This document shows, one piece after another, positions 16,533-23,854 of a stretch of 64,000 nucleotides of DNA. The first letter of the stretch is position 1. Each line of letters opens with the position of its first letter. The stretch comes from an uncultured Sulfolobales archaeon. Lineage in GTDB: Archaea > Thermoproteota > Thermoprotei_A > Sulfolobales > NBVN01. The stretch lies in assembly GCA_938073905.1 (NCBI GenBank), contig CALJEN010000010.1, positions 33,527-97,526 on the forward strand. The letters run 5' to 3'. Made by a program: the position numbers and the translations under genes. Under the pieces are notes generated by a model. It saw nothing but the letters and a program-made list of their open reading frames with translations. It had not been told where the DNA came from and made no database searches.

Positions 16533-17515
16533 CCACCGACCTCGGTCTTCGCGATCACCTTGCCCCGGAGGAACTCCAGCGGAGGCTCCACGACCTCGCC
16601 CACCGGGGTCGCCTCCTCGTAGCCCAGCTTGCGCGCGAGCTCGAGGACCTCCGGGTAGAGCTCCCTAGGGACTGCTATCACGGCCACGCCCTCGGACGCT
16701 GAGTTCAGGGGGTCGATGCCCAGCAGCTCGAGGAACCTCCTCGTGGCCTCCCGGACTGGCACGGAGTCCCTGTAGACCATTATTGAGAGGCCGGAGGCCC
16801 TCGCCCACTCGTAGAGGACCGAGGCCAGCCCACCGCGGGTCGGGTCCCTGGCCGCGTGGATGGAGCTGCCGAACCTCTCTATCAGCGGGATCATGAGGTC
16901 GTGGAGGGGCCTCACGTCGCTCGAGATCCCCGCGATCCTGTCCAGGAGCCCCAGCTGGGCAGCCGATATGACGGCGCCGTGGTCTCCCACGGGGCCCGAG
17001 ACTATCACCACGTCACCGACCTCTATCCTCCTGTCGACTATCGGGGTCTCGGTGAACCCTATCCCGGAGGATGTGACGACGATCCCGTCTATGGTGCCCC
17101 TGGGCATCACCTTGAAGTCCCCGCCCACCACCCGGACTCCTGCCAGGGCCGCCGTCGCCGCGAACGACTCCACCACCTCCTCGACGAGCTGCTCCTCCGC
17201 GCCCTCCTCGACCACTATCGCGTCGACGAGGGCCACCGGCCTGGCACCCATCATCAGGAGGTCGTTTATGGTGCCCGAGGCCGCCAGCTTCCCTATGTCG
17301 CCGCCCGGGAACTTCGGGGGCTTCACGGTGTAGGAGTCTATGGTGAAAGCCATGTAGAGACCTGGCGAGACCTCGACCACGGCACCGTCGTCCATGTAGT
17401 CGAGCCCGTAGCCTCCGGGAGTACTGCGGAGCTCGGGCGGGATCTTCGAGACTATGTGCTTCAGCACGAAGTCGGCCATCTCGGAGCCCCCGGCTCCGTG
17501 CTCTATCCTGATCAC
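16484..17515 (-). CDS. hypE: Hydrogenase maturation protein HypE
   Basis: A 343-residue AIR-synthase-fold protein that dehydrates a thiocarboxamide to thiocyanate, supplying CN ligands for the iron of [NiFe] hydrogenases. Diagnostic marks are the N-terminal HGAGG (6-10) and the C-terminal P-R-I-C, whose cysteine is the carbamoyl acceptor. ATP-binding loops TIDSYTVKPPKFPGGDIGKLA and DPTRGGLASVL are intact. None of hypA-D or hypF is in the window, so this gene stands apart from its partners. GTG start with a TATA box 33-42 bases upstream. Confidence 0.9.
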   Translation of the reverse strand: MIRIEHGAGGSEMADFVLKHIVSKIPPELRSTPGGYGLDYMDDGAVVEVSPGLYMAFTIDSYTVKPPKFPGGDIGKLAASGTINDLLMMGARPVALVDAIVVEEGAEEQLVEEVVESFAATAALAGVRVVGGDFKVMPRGTIDGIVVTSSGIGFTETPIVDRRIEVGDVVIVSGPVGDHGAVISAAQLGLLDRIAGISSDVRPLHDLMIPLIERFGSSIHAARDPTRGGLASVLYEWARASGLSIMVYRDSVPVREATRRFLELLGIDPLNSASEGVAVIAVPRELYPEVLELARKLGYEEATPVGEVVEPPLEFLRGKVIAKTEVGGYTLVEPSPLLTPRIC

Positions 17516-17547
17516 CGTAGAGCTCCCGGTCTAGCGAAAGTCCGGAC

Positions 17548-17557
17548 GATAATAAGT
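17548..17557 (-). promoter_or_regulatory. TATA box of hypE
   Basis: Minus strand ACTTATTATC, 33-42 bases before GTG 17515. Confidence 0.55.
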
Positions 17558-17604
17558 GACCGAGACCCCGGGGGAGGCCTCGGGCGGGCTTGGCCTCGGT
17601 CGCC

Positions 17605-18138
17605 TCAGACCTGGGTTCTCAAGGTGCCCGGGGGCAGTCCGTAGCGCGGGACCCTCACTACGACCAGGTCTCCGACCGCGGACACCCCCAGGGAGGCCCC
17701 CCTGGCCAGGCCGGCGAGGAAGCGCCTCAGGACTTCCTTGGGTCCGGAGGACGGGACCAGGATTATGGAGTCCTCCCTGGGGACTCCGATCCCGTTGCTC
17801 AGCGACAGCCTCTCGACGAGCTCCCCGCAGCTGACGCCCAGCTCCCTCAGGGTAGCCCCGAGCCTCTCGCCGTACGCCTCGGCGGCCTCGGGAGACGGGG
17901 ACTGCCCTCCCAGGAGGTCTAGGGGCACGTAGGCGAACCCGAGCCTCGAGAGGACGAGCTCCACCCTCTTCTCCCTCAGGACGTCGGGAGCGAAGTAGCC
18001 CATCCTCTCCACCTCGGCGACCTCCCCGAGGAGCCTCCTCAGGTAGCCGGTCAGGCTCATCCCCCTCGACCCGGCGATCGACTTGAGCTCCTCCACTAGC
18101 TCGAGGTCTAGACCGACAGTCCTCCTACTCCTCACCAA
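17605..18138 (-). CDS. Ribbon-helix-helix (CopG-like) protein, second of a paralogous pair
   Basis: A 177-residue protein opening with RRTVGLDLELVEELKSIAGSRGMSLTGYLRRLLGEV, a strand-helix-helix unit of MetJ/Arc type that binds DNA as a dimer. The remaining 130 residues form an alpha/beta domain ending in PKEVLRRFLAGLARGASL---VVVRVPRYGLP. The same plan occurs in the gene just upstream (LPEGLLVDAIRVAERLGIPYTALIERILAEVLR at its N-terminus), so the two look like duplicates. Start GTG 18138 overlaps the upstream gene by 14 bases. The C-terminal domain is unassigned and may sense a ligand or form the heteromer. Confidence 0.65.
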   Translation of the reverse strand: MVRSRRTVGLDLELVEELKSIAGSRGMSLTGYLRRLLGEVAEVERMGYFAPDVLREKRVELVLSRLGFAYVPLDLLGGQSPSPEAAEAYGERLGATLRELGVSCGELVERLSLSNGIGVPREDSIILVPSSGPKEVLRRFLAGLARGASLGVSAVGDLVVVRVPRYGLPPGTLRTQV

Positions 18139-18700
18139 GACCGCTCACCCTGAGCACGAGGACGGAGGACCCGACGGAGATCTCGTAGCTCTCGAGACCG
18201 TAACCCCTCGCTAGCCCCTCCGCTACGCACCTCAATAGCTCGAGGAGCTCTCCCGGAGCCTCCGCGAAGCTTACCACGTACTTGTACGCCCCCTCGCCCT
18301 CCTTGACCAGGTCTACCCTGGCGCTGGGGACCCAGAGCTCCAGGGAGTTCTTGACCTCCCCGACGGTCAGAGACCTCTTGACCCTGCCGAGCTCGGCGTA
18401 CCAGGAGGCCGCCCTGGACACCTCCGAGCACACCCCCGAGAGCCCGTCAGGGCCCGCGCGGGCCAGGAGCTCCCTGACCGACCTCTCCGGGAGGTAGACT
18501 CCGCCGAGCCTCCTCACGTCGGCGAGGGCGTCGACCATGGACAGGGTCTCTAGGAAGTCCCTCCTGTACTTGAGTATCCTGAGGACTTCCGCCAGTATCC
18601 TCTCTATGAGGGCGGTGTAGGGGATCCCGAGCCTCTCGGCGACCCTTATCGCGTCGACGAGGAGCCCCTCGGGAAGAGCTACGAACCTCCTGGACGACAC
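18125..18700 (-). CDS. Ribbon-helix-helix (CopG-like) protein, first of a paralogous pair
   Basis: 191 residues: an N-terminal strand RRFVALPEGLLV, two helices, then an alpha/beta domain whose end, GELLELLRCVAEGLARGYGLESYEISVGSSVLVLRVSGL, parallels the end of its downstream neighbour. The pair is translated from one message (overlap at 18125-18138). A TATA box and an exact 12-bp palindrome AGTGTGCACACT sit 32-51 bases before the GTG start, a position suited to autoregulation by such a dimeric regulator. DNA binding is inferred from fold only. Confidence 0.65.
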   Translation of the reverse strand: MSSRRFVALPEGLLVDAIRVAERLGIPYTALIERILAEVLRILKYRRDFLETLSMVDALADVRRLGGVYLPERSVRELLARAGPDGLSGVCSEVSRAASWYAELGRVKRSLTVGEVKNSLELWVPSARVDLVKEGEGAYKYVVSFAEAPGELLELLRCVAEGLARGYGLESYEISVGSSVLVLRVSGLGEE

Positions 18701-18731
18701 GCTGCCACCGACCGACCGCTAGTTGGCCGAT

Positions 18732-18741
18732 GGTATATAAG
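18732..18741 (-). promoter_or_regulatory. TATA box of the RHH pair
   Basis: GGTATATAAG on the plus strand (CTTATATACC on the coding strand), 32-41 bases before GTG 18700; it overlaps the palindrome that follows by two bases. Confidence 0.65.
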
Positions 18742-18751
18742 TGTGCACACT
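18740..18751. promoter_or_regulatory. Perfect 12-bp palindrome AGTGTGCACACT, candidate operator
   Basis: The dyad abuts the TATA box of the RHH pair on its upstream side, where a bound repressor would block TFB/TBP. The same half-sites, CACACT and AGTGTG, reappear ten bases apart before the S-layer gene (19375-19396). Binding by the RHH proteins is a hypothesis. Confidence 0.5.
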
Positions 18752-18770
18752 CTAACACAGCCTCGCGACT

Positions 18771-18779
18771 CTTTTTAAC
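18771..18779 (+). promoter_or_regulatory. TATA box of the small pilin-like gene
   Basis: CTTTTTAAC; a transcript would start near 18800, just before the in-frame codon ACG at 18803. Confidence 0.45.
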
Positions 18780-18835
18780 CACCCGGAGCTCCGGGAGCGG
18801 GCACGAGGGGCGTCGCCCAGCTATACGCGGAGCTC

Positions 18836-19129
18836 ATGCTCCTGGCGGTGGTCCTGGGGGTCGGAGCGGCCCTGGTGCACGCGGCCTCCGGGATAGCGGG
18901 CTCCCTGAGGGAGGTCGAGCCCCCGCCCAGGCTCTCGGCCTACAGGGTAGGCGGCACGGTGATCCTAGCGAACTGGGGGGATTCCACCTACAGGGTGGGG
19001 CTCCTCTGCGCCGACACCGGGGAGTACGAGGAGGTCGAGGTGGCCCCTGGGGCGCGCCTCTACAACACCACCTGCGCCGACGTGGTGCTGGTGTACCGGG
19101 GACACGTCGTGAAGCCCGTCAGGGTGTAG
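18836..19129 (+). CDS. Small pilin-like secreted protein; real N-terminus probably upstream
   Basis: From ATG 18836 the product has 97 residues, but the open frame continues upstream and reads R-G-V-A-Q-L-Y-A-E-L before M-L-L-A-V-V-L. That is the form of an archaeal class III (type IV pilin) signal: a basic residue and glycine, then a hydrophobic helix. The pilin gene at 55992 has the parallel RG-LYPLVAKLMLVAL. No ATG, GTG or TTG exists in frame upstream to the stop at 18776; ACG 18803, three bases past the expected transcription start, would give exactly M-R-G-V. The body is a beta-rich head with two cysteines (LLCADTGEYEEVEV and TTCADVVLVYRG). Confidence 0.5.
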   Translation: MLLAVVLGVGAALVHAASGIAGSLREVEPPPRLSAYRVGGTVILANWGDSTYRVGLLCADTGEYEEVEVAPGARLYNTTCADVVLVYRGHVVKPVRV

Positions 19130-19173
19130 CGGCGGTTCCCGAGCAGGGGCTTCTGATTCCCCCGAGACCGCCG
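19130..19173. other. Stable hairpin after the pilin-like gene
   Basis: CGGCGGTT (19130-19137) pairs with GACCGCCG (19166-19173), and an inner GGGG (19146-19149) pairs with CCCC (19060-type run at 19160-19163). It begins right at the stop codon and may end or protect the message. Confidence 0.5.
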
Positions 19174-19219
19174 AGGTGGAGGTCGCGGTCGCCAAGCGGC
19201 AGCTGTGCGGCGACGGAGA

Positions 19220-19229
19220 GCTTTTAAGC
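19220..19229 (+). promoter_or_regulatory. TATA box of tRNA-Val
   Basis: GCTTTTAAGC, 20-29 bases before the first base of the tRNA. Confidence 0.65.
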
Positions 19230-19248
19230 CCCGCGGGGAGCGACTCCG

Positions 19249-19342
19249 GGGCCCGTCGTCTAGCGGCTAGGACGCCGCCCTTACGAGCACCGTGGAACCC
19301 TGCGAGAGGCGGAGGTCCGGGGTTCGAATCCCCGCGGGCCCA
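19249..19342 (+). tRNA. tRNA-Val (anticodon UAC) with a 21-base intron
   Basis: The acceptor GGGCCCG (19249-19255) pairs with CGGGCCC (19335-19341), followed by discriminator A. D arm GTCT/GGAC, anticodon stem CCGCC (19275-19279) with GGCGG (19308-19312), and T arm CGGGG-TTCGAAT-CCCCG are all present. The anticodon loop reads C-U-UAC and is then interrupted; removing 21 bases restores CUUACGA. Because GA occurs at both junctions, the intron is 19285-19305 or 19286-19306, the usual position 37/38. CC but not the final A of CCA is encoded. The sequence closely resembles other archaeal tRNA-Val(UAC). Confidence 0.93.
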
Positions 19343-19374
19343 CCTGAGAGCCCTTCACTCACCGAGCAGCAGCG

Positions 19375-19396
19375 CACACTTGCGCACAGGAGTGTG
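19375..19396. promoter_or_regulatory. Inverted repeat CACACT-N10-AGTGTG before the S-layer gene
   Basis: Two six-base half-sites flank TGCGCACAGG, about 20 bases upstream of the S-layer TATA box. They are the same half-sites as the palindrome at the RHH-pair promoter. Confidence 0.45.
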
Positions 19397-19413
19397 TACA
19401 GGTTGACACGCAT

Positions 19414-19423
19414 CCCTTAAATG
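19414..19423 (+). promoter_or_regulatory. TATA box of the S-layer gene
   Basis: CCCTTAAATG lies 35-44 bases before ATG 19458. The short leader has AGGTGATC (19434-19441), complementary to the 16S 3' end, so this message is probably not leaderless. Confidence 0.55.
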
Positions 19424-19457
19424 CGTAACCCTTTAGGTGATCTGTGAGGGTAAACCT

Positions 19458-22400
19458 ATGGACTCCAGATCCCTAAGCTCGGCAGTACTGCTAGGCCTAC
19501 TGGTCATAAGCCTAGCCTCGTCGGTGCCGCTGGTAGCGCTTGCCCAGCTGCAGCTGGGCAGGATAGTCGAAGTGAAGCCGGTCATCGCTGATAGGATATA
19601 CCCAGGAGAACCCGTGGCCGTGACCGTGGAGGTCGTCACGGCGCTCTCCTTCAAAGTGAAGCTCTGCAACGCCGGCTGCGATGTGGTCTGGGCCTCCAGG
19701 ACCGGGTCCGCGTCCGGGACATACCTGCTGACCCTGCCGGAGAAGCTTCCAGGTGCGGTTGATGGTGATGGAGACGGCCTGATAGACCTCTGGGTCGCCC
19801 TGGAGATCATGGGGACCGACGTAGATTACTGGTACGGTGACGTGTACCCGAAGGTCGTGGTGACGCCCTCCTCGTCTACCATAGTAGACTCGGCCGGAAC
19901 CGGCGTCACGATCAAGGTCAGGTTCCTCGGCTACGTACCGTACGACACGATCAGCACAGTGACGTTCGACACGTTCGTGTTCAGCGGCTTCACGGAAGTG
20001 ACCATAGGGACTGACGGAACTAACGAGACCACTGTCAACCTCCTCGATCACTCGCCGGGTAACAGGGGCATACCCAGGGGCAACTACAAGGTCCTGGGAG
20101 TCTCGTCTACCGGCGCGACCAACACGACCTACGCGAAGCGCGGAGACTTCGAGGTCAAACCCCAGGTAGTGATAACGCCCAAGGAGGGCAACGGGAGATG
20201 TGATACCACATTCTGCGAGCTCACGGCTATCACAATAAGGGGCTACGGGTTCGCGAGGGACGTGAGGATACTCAGGATAGACCTCTTCAACATCAACTTC
20301 ACGAACGTCGTGTACAGGTTCAGCTTCCCGCCGGCTGTGAAGACGGACCTCCAGGGCTACTTCGCGGTCTCGAACCTCAAGCAGTACATAGCCGGAGGCA
20401 AGGGAACCAACATGACCGCCGGGCTCTACATACCGATAGTCTACGAGGCCCCGCTGCCGGTCACCCGCACGAACACATCGACGATACCGCTCAGGACGGT
20501 CGGCACCGTCGTGGTATCGGAGTCGGCGATACTGGCGGCCCTGGGCACCAGGGCCTCGGTCAGGGCCACCTCCTACGTCGACGCGTCGCTGGCCTACGTG
20601 ATGAAGGCCTCCGCCATGGCGTACACGCTAGCCGAGGTCCTCAGGATAGACATAGCGTACGCCGGCAAGAGGTACCAGCTGGCGGCCAACCTGGTAACAC
20701 CGAGCAACTTCACGGCAGGAACCTCCGGGACAGTGCGCTTCTCCCTCTTCAACACGACCACTGTGCCGTTCGTGACCATGTTCACCGACACGACCACCGG
20801 GACTTACAACGCCACTCTGGGCGCCTTCGTCTACCACGTGTCGTTCAACATAGTAATGCCACCGGACTACACGCTTACGCCTCCGCCGACACCAGGAGTA
20901 TACAGGTTCTGGGCGACCTTCTACGAGTACCAGAACCAGATACTGCTGGTGCTCAGGGAGTGGAGCCTGGTCGTGGCGAAGGCCAACCTCACGATAACCT
21001 ACACGAACAGGGACACTGGCACGACCGTCACCAGGTACTACGAGTACCCGAAGAACATGAGCATCGTTGACTACAGGCTCACCATATCCCCGCTGACCTT
21101 TACCGATGATGCTGCTCGCATAAGGTGGACCATCGGGTGGCACTACGACGTGCCGACCACGACTGCCTACCTCACAGTCACGGGCGAGCCCCTGGTCGGC
21201 CCGTCCTTCGAGTTCAGGAACGTCTACTACATAGTCAGGCCTCTGCTCGTCCTGCTGACCCCGGGCGCGATAACTCCCGGCATGACGGTCACCATAGCCG
21301 CCTACGGCTACGGGCCCGGCGCCGCCTGGGGCTACCCAGGCTTCAACACCCTCAGGGTGTACTGGGAGAAGATACAACTGCTCGGCACGTTCACCCTCGG
21401 CAAGGACGGCAACCTGACGTTCAGGGTCAAGATACCGGACGACGCTACGTTCGGAGTCCACTACATATGGGGCGTCGACCTCTGGGGCTACGAGTACTCG
21501 CTGGCGATAGTAGTCGGAGCCAGGGCTTACTGGTACACCGGCAAGGTGAGGCCCGAGGTCTGGGCCGGCTACGAGGACAAGAGGTTCGAGGTCTGCCCGT
21601 GCCCCGAGAGCCTCGGCGTGAGGGGTGAGAAGTACTGCGCTCTGTGCGCCACGTACCTGGCCAAGTGCGACTACCTGGGCGACGTGATAAGGGTCGTGGT
21701 GTCCGGCGTCTCTCCCGGAGAGACTCTTAGAGTGTACTTCGACGGGAGGCTAGTCCTGACGGCCAAGGCCAACAAGAGCGTGGAGGAGCTGTCCTTCGTG
21801 GTTCCCTCGGTGCCCGCCGGGACCTACACGATAACCGTCGTCGGGACGACATCGGGAACCATCGCGGTGACCGACTTCTTCAACACCACCAAGTTCGTCA
21901 CGGCCTCGCCCGTAGTGGTGCCCAAGGTGCTAGTGCTCGACCTGAGCCGCAACGTAGTGCCGGTGCTGGTGGGGCCAGGGTTCGTCAGGATCATCGGGTC
22001 TGGGTTCCCGGTGGGGGTCTCCGTATACGCGGTGCTCTTCAACGGGACTGACGCGGCCTACGCTCTCAACGCCCACGTGAGCAGGTGGGCCAGCAGCGAG
22101 AACGGCATACTGGTGTCCCCGGTCACGAGGGTGCTCGGCATCTACGTGCCGGCCCTCGAGCCCGGGGCCTACGCGATCAGCCTGGCCTACGCGATGCCCG
22201 ACGGTACCATCGTGGAGACGGTGGCCGGACACGTCTTCGTGATAAACAACCTCAGCGTCATGCCTACCAAGACCGTGATCGAGACGATAGTCGAGACCTC
22301 GACCTCCGAGGCCCTAGCTGCCATATCCTCCAAGATTGATGCTGCCGTGGCCGACCTGAGGTCTAGGATCGACGCTGCCGTAGGGGCCATATCCTCCAAG

Positions 22401-23123
22401 ATTGACAGCTCGACGGACGAGCTATCCTCCAAGATTGACGAGGCCCTAGCTGCCATATCCTCCAAGATTGACGAGGCCCTAGCTGCCATATCCTCCAAGA
22501 TTGACAGCTCGACGGACGAGCTATCCTCCAAGATTGACGCTGCCGTAGGGACCATATCCTCCAAGATTGACAGCTCGACGGCCAGCCTCAGCTCCAAGAT
22601 TGACGCTGCCGTAGGGACCATATCCTCCAAGATTGACGAGGTGGCCGCCGCCGTGGCTGAGGTCTCCGAGGCTCTCAGCAATGCCGTGGTCACGGTAACC
22701 TCCAAGGTCGACACGGTGATCACCAAGGTCGACACCATATCTACGAACCTGAAGGCCGTGACCGACAGCCTGAGCGCGGTGACCAAGGACATCGGCACCA
22801 TAAAGACCGACGTGAGCTCGATAAAGGCCGACGTAAACACAGTGAAGTCTGACGTAGCGGACATAAAGGGCATAAAGACCGACGTGGCAGGGCTTAAGAC
22901 CGACATCGCGGCGGTCAAGTCCGACGTGGCCACAGTAAGATCCGAGGTAGCCGCAGCGAAGTCCGACGTGGCAGCGGTCAAGACGAGCGTAGACGCGATA
23001 CCGGGCAGGATAGACACAACGACCACGGTCTCCACGGTATCTCTGGTCTTCGCTCTGCTGGCCTTCATAATGGCCACGCTAGCGTTCCTGACCATAAGGA
23101 AGGTGACCGGAGCCCCGAAGTAG
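19458..23123 (+). CDS. S-layer-type giant surface protein with coiled-coil stalk and membrane anchor
   Basis: A 1,221-residue extracellular protein. Residues 1-30 form a Sec signal (VLLGLLVISLASSVPLVALAQ). Residues 30-950 are beta-sandwich domains rich in Thr, Val, Tyr and N-x-S/T sites, with a cysteine cluster CPCPESLG---CALCATYLAKC. Residues about 953-1065 are near-identical 11-residue repeats (AISSKIDEALA), then seven-residue repeats (AVKSDVA, AAKSDVA), then one helix STVSLVFALLAFIMATLAFL near the C-terminus. This is the plan of a crenarchaeal S-layer in which lattice and stalk are one chain, rather than the separate SlaA and SlaB of Sulfolobus. ATG 19458 is chosen over GTG 19437 because it starts the signal peptide. 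Confidence 0.8.
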   Translation: MDSRSLSSAVLLGLLVISLASSVPLVALAQLQLGRIVEVKPVIADRIYPGEPVAVTVEVVTALSFKVKLCNAGCDVVWASRTGSASGTYLLTLPEKLPGAVDGDGDGLIDLWVALEIMGTDVDYWYGDVYPKVVVTPSSSTIVDSAGTGVTIKVRFLGYVPYDTISTVTFDTFVFSGFTEVTIGTDGTNETTVNLLDHSPGNRGIPRGNYKVLGVSSTGATNTTYAKRGDFEVKPQVVITPKEGNGRCDTTFCELTAITIRGYGFARDVRILRIDLFNINFTNVVYRFSFPPAVKTDLQGYFAVSNLKQYIAGGKGTNMTAGLYIPIVYEAPLPVTRTNTSTIPLRTVGTVVVSESAILAALGTRASVRATSYVDASLAYVMKASAMAYTLAEVLRIDIAYAGKRYQLAANLVTPSNFTAGTSGTVRFSLFNTTTVPFVTMFTDTTTGTYNATLGAFVYHVSFNIVMPPDYTLTPPPTPGVYRFWATFYEYQNQILLVLREWSLVVAKANLTITYTNRDTGTTVTRYYEYPKNMSIVDYRLTISPLTFTDDAARIRWTIGWHYDVPTTTAYLTVTGEPLVGPSFEFRNVYYIVRPLLVLLTPGAITPGMTVTIAAYGYGPGAAWGYPGFNTLRVYWEKIQLLGTFTLGKDGNLTFRVKIPDDATFGVHYIWGVDLWGYEYSLAIVVGARAYWYTGKVRPEVWAGYEDKRFEVCPCPESLGVRGEKYCALCATYLAKCDYLGDVIRVVVSGVSPGETLRVYFDGRLVLTAKANKSVEELSFVVPSVPAGTYTITVVGTTSGTIAVTDFFNTTKFVTASPVVVPKVLVLDLSRNVVPVLVGPGFVRIIGSGFPVGVSVYAVLFNGTDAAYALNAHVSRWASSENGILVSPVTRVLGIYVPALEPGAYAISLAYAMPDGTIVETVAGHVFVINNLSVMPTKTVIETIVETSTSEALAAISSKIDAAVADLRSRIDAAVGAISSKIDSSTDELSSKIDEALAAISSKIDEALAAISSKIDSSTDELSSKIDAAVGTISSKIDSSTASLSSKIDAAVGTISSKIDEVAAAVAEVSEALSNAVVTVTSKVDTVITKVDTISTNLKAVTDSLSAVTKDIGTIKTDVSSIKADVNTVKSDVADIKGIKTDVAGLKTDIAAVKSDVATVRSEVAAAKSDVAAVKTSVDAIPGRIDTTTTVSTVSLVFALLAFIMATLAFLTIRKVTGAPK
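22316..22660 (+). repeat. In-frame 33-bp tandem repeats coding hendecad coiled coil
   Basis: The core TCCTCCAAGATTGAC recurs about every 33 bases (for example near 22325, 22390, 22424, 22456, 22488, 22522, 22556), giving S-S-K-I-D in an 11-residue period. The nucleotide identity is higher than the protein needs, so units have probably spread recently by slippage or conversion. Confidence 0.85.
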
Positions 23124-23148
23124 CACTCGTTTTGCCAAGCCTAGTACA

Positions 23149-23164
23149 GTTTTTCTCCTGTTTC
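23149..23164 (+). terminator. T-rich terminator after the S-layer gene
   Basis: GTTTTTCTCCTGTTTC, 26 bases past the stop, is a pyrimidine-rich archaeal-type termination signal in a GC-rich setting. Confidence 0.5.
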
Positions 23165-23189
23165 CCCGACTTCCCGGATCCGCGCAAGC

Positions 23190-23198
23190 CATTTTAGC
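23190..23198 (+). promoter_or_regulatory. TATA box of the GDPD-like gene
   Basis: CATTTTAGC, 21-29 bases before GTG 23219: leaderless. Confidence 0.5.
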
Positions 23199-23218
23199 TC
23201 CCCGCCGTACCCAGCCGG

Positions 23219-23854
23219 GTGTCGGAGGCGGTCAGGGTCTACCTCCTGAGGAGATTCGAGCCCGCGCTCGGCACTGCCGACCTCCTGAAGCTCGAGCCCG
23301 GTGCCGACGGGCTGGTCCTGGAAGTCTGCTCCACGAGAGACCGGGTGCCCGTGGTCTGCCCGACCGGAGAGCCCGGCGACCTGAGCGGGACGCGGGTCGA
23401 GCTCGGCCTGCCCGAACTGAGCGAGGTCTTGGGGGGCACCGGAGCGAGCCTGCTCCTCTACGTCAGGAGCCCACAGGTCGCGGACTCCGCGGCGAGAGCC
23501 GTGGAGACCTCCGGTGCCACCAGCAGGACCCGCCTAGTCTTCGACGACCTGCTCCACGCTAGGGTGGCGAGGAGCGCGTCGGAGCGGGTGGGGGCAGTCC
23601 TCAGGCTGGGCAACCCGTACCCCAACGTCCCCCTCCTGACCAGGGAGGGGCTGGTCGGCCTGGCCATGCCGGCCCCCGCTCTGAGACCGAGGGTGGTCAG
23701 AGAGTGCGCGAGCAGGGGACTGGAGGTCTACGCCTGGCTCGTCAACGACGTCTCCCAGGCCCTCAGAGTCCTCAGGTACGGAGTGGAGCTCCTCGTGACC
23801 TCCAGAGAGGGGCTCAGGAGGGAGCTTCGCCAGTACCTCGGGGAGCTCGCGTGA
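23219..23854 (+). CDS. Glycerophosphodiester phosphodiesterase-like protein, catalytic residues lost
   Basis: 211 residues with the TIM-barrel outline of the GDPD family: EPGADGLVLEVCSTRDRVPVV corresponds to the canonical GADGIELDVHLTKDGVPVV, and RGLEVYAWLVND---LRYGVELLVTS to the last two strands with V-W-T-V-N. The active site is not kept: the N-terminal H-R-G is L-R-R, the E-x-D metal pair is V-x-E, and the following histidine is cysteine (VVCPTGE). It is probably not a standard phosphodiesterase. Its last 41 bases overlap the next gene on the opposite strand. Confidence 0.6.
   Translation: MSEAVRVYLLRRFEPALGTADLLKLEPGADGLVLEVCSTRDRVPVVCPTGEPGDLSGTRVELGLPELSEVLGGTGASLLLYVRSPQVADSAARAVETSGATSRTRLVFDDLLHARVARSASERVGAVLRLGNPYPNVPLLTREGLVGLAMPAPALRPRVVRECASRGLEVYAWLVNDVSQALRVLRYGVELLVTSREGLRRELRQYLGELA

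Noticed and set aside
22316..22660. Regular repeats that could suggest a CRISPR array
   Set aside because: The period is 33 bases, always in frame, with no unique spacers, and codes a coiled coil.
22187..23095. Minus-strand frame of 302 residues with regular repeats
   Set aside because: It mirrors the coiled-coil repeats of the S-layer gene; no promoter or start signal.
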